From assembly GCA_029168955.1 (NCBI GenBank), contig JAPDOI010000417.1:186001-250000 (forward strand): DNA of 64,000 nucleotides. Direction: 5' to 3'. Below the pieces are notes generated by a model. That model made no database searches. It saw only the letters and a program-made list of their open reading frames with translations, and had not been told where the DNA came from. The position numbers and the translations under genes are program-made. This DNA is from Aplectana chamaeleonis. Lineage: Eukaryota > Nematoda > Chromadorea > Rhabditida > Cosmocercidae. This document shows positions 63,744 through 64,000 of this stretch, in pieces (positions within the stretch are counted from its first letter, which is position 1; the number at the start of each line of letters is the position of its first letter).

Positions 63744-64000
63744 AACATCAGATTACCTGTAACCCAACATACATCGAAATATAAAATATCTACTTACGGA
63801 TTCCGCCGTTAGCTAAGCATGGAGTGACCCATGAACGCAGATAGTAAAGCTAGTTTTCATACACGATAACCCCACTGATTAGGGCCAAAATCTACCAGGA
63901 TTCCCTGCACTTCAGCAAGATGAACACTTTTACCTTAAAATCCCAGCTGCTCTTCACCCATACGTTTATTGTTGATGGATCCGGATTCAGGAAGGATTGT
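63744..64000. other. Window end, possible partial exon
   Basis: From about 63900 two frames on + look open. One reads FPALQQDEHFYLKIPAALHP to a stop near 63973; the other stays open to the window edge. There is an AG acceptor-like CTACCAG at 63894-63900. Too short to decide. Confidence 0.25.

Overview
The window is nuclear DNA from a nematode, most likely a rhabditid-type worm with a repeat-rich genome. The evidence is spliceosomal genes with GT(A/G)AG donors and TTTTCAG acceptors, a Ground-like (GRL, hedgehog-related) protein gene of a nematode-restricted family, an astacin with the astacin-EGF-CUB-TSP1 architecture of nematode NAS moulting/cuticle proteases, RTE-type LINEs, and dense non-autonomous DNA transposons. 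I cannot name the species. No prokaryotic operons, rRNA, CRISPR arrays or intact tRNA genes were seen.

Layout. 1-16 kb is almost entirely transposon-derived: a three-level nest (foldback repeat E, interrupted by an RTE LINE, interrupted by a hAT element), then several E foldbacks carrying TTAA-type MITEs and small hAT elements. 16.9-17.6 kb holds a two-exon gene for a small secreted proline/tryptophan-rich protein. 18.6-33.9 kb holds a multi-exon astacin metalloprotease gene (+ strand). Its introns are filled with an internally deleted mariner, hAT, MITE and foldback elements and a striking palindrome array. 33.9-37.9 kb has no recognisable gene. 37.9-41.6 kb has three phase-compatible exons of an unrecognised protein. 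41.6-52.1 kb holds a complete five-exon Ground-like gene (241 aa by my count). Its 8-kb second intron contains an antisense RTE LINE and a MITE/hAT/Tc1-type nest. 52.3-64 kb is again repeats: hAT in MITE, five TTAA elements and a foldback E.

The two well-supported genes encode secreted extracellular-matrix or cuticle-associated products, and the proline-rich ORF probably does too. No shared pathway can be shown from sequence alone. The richest signal is transposon stratigraphy. Six hAT-type insertions have 8-bp target duplications (four perfect, two with 7/8 matches), and several insertion-in-insertion events can be ordered in time. Two superfamilies (hAT and TTAA-MITE) each keep a constant terminal head while the subterminal sequence differs between families. 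Exon coordinates come from reading splice signals and reading-frame phase by eye. All homology statements rest on motif recognition, not on searches.
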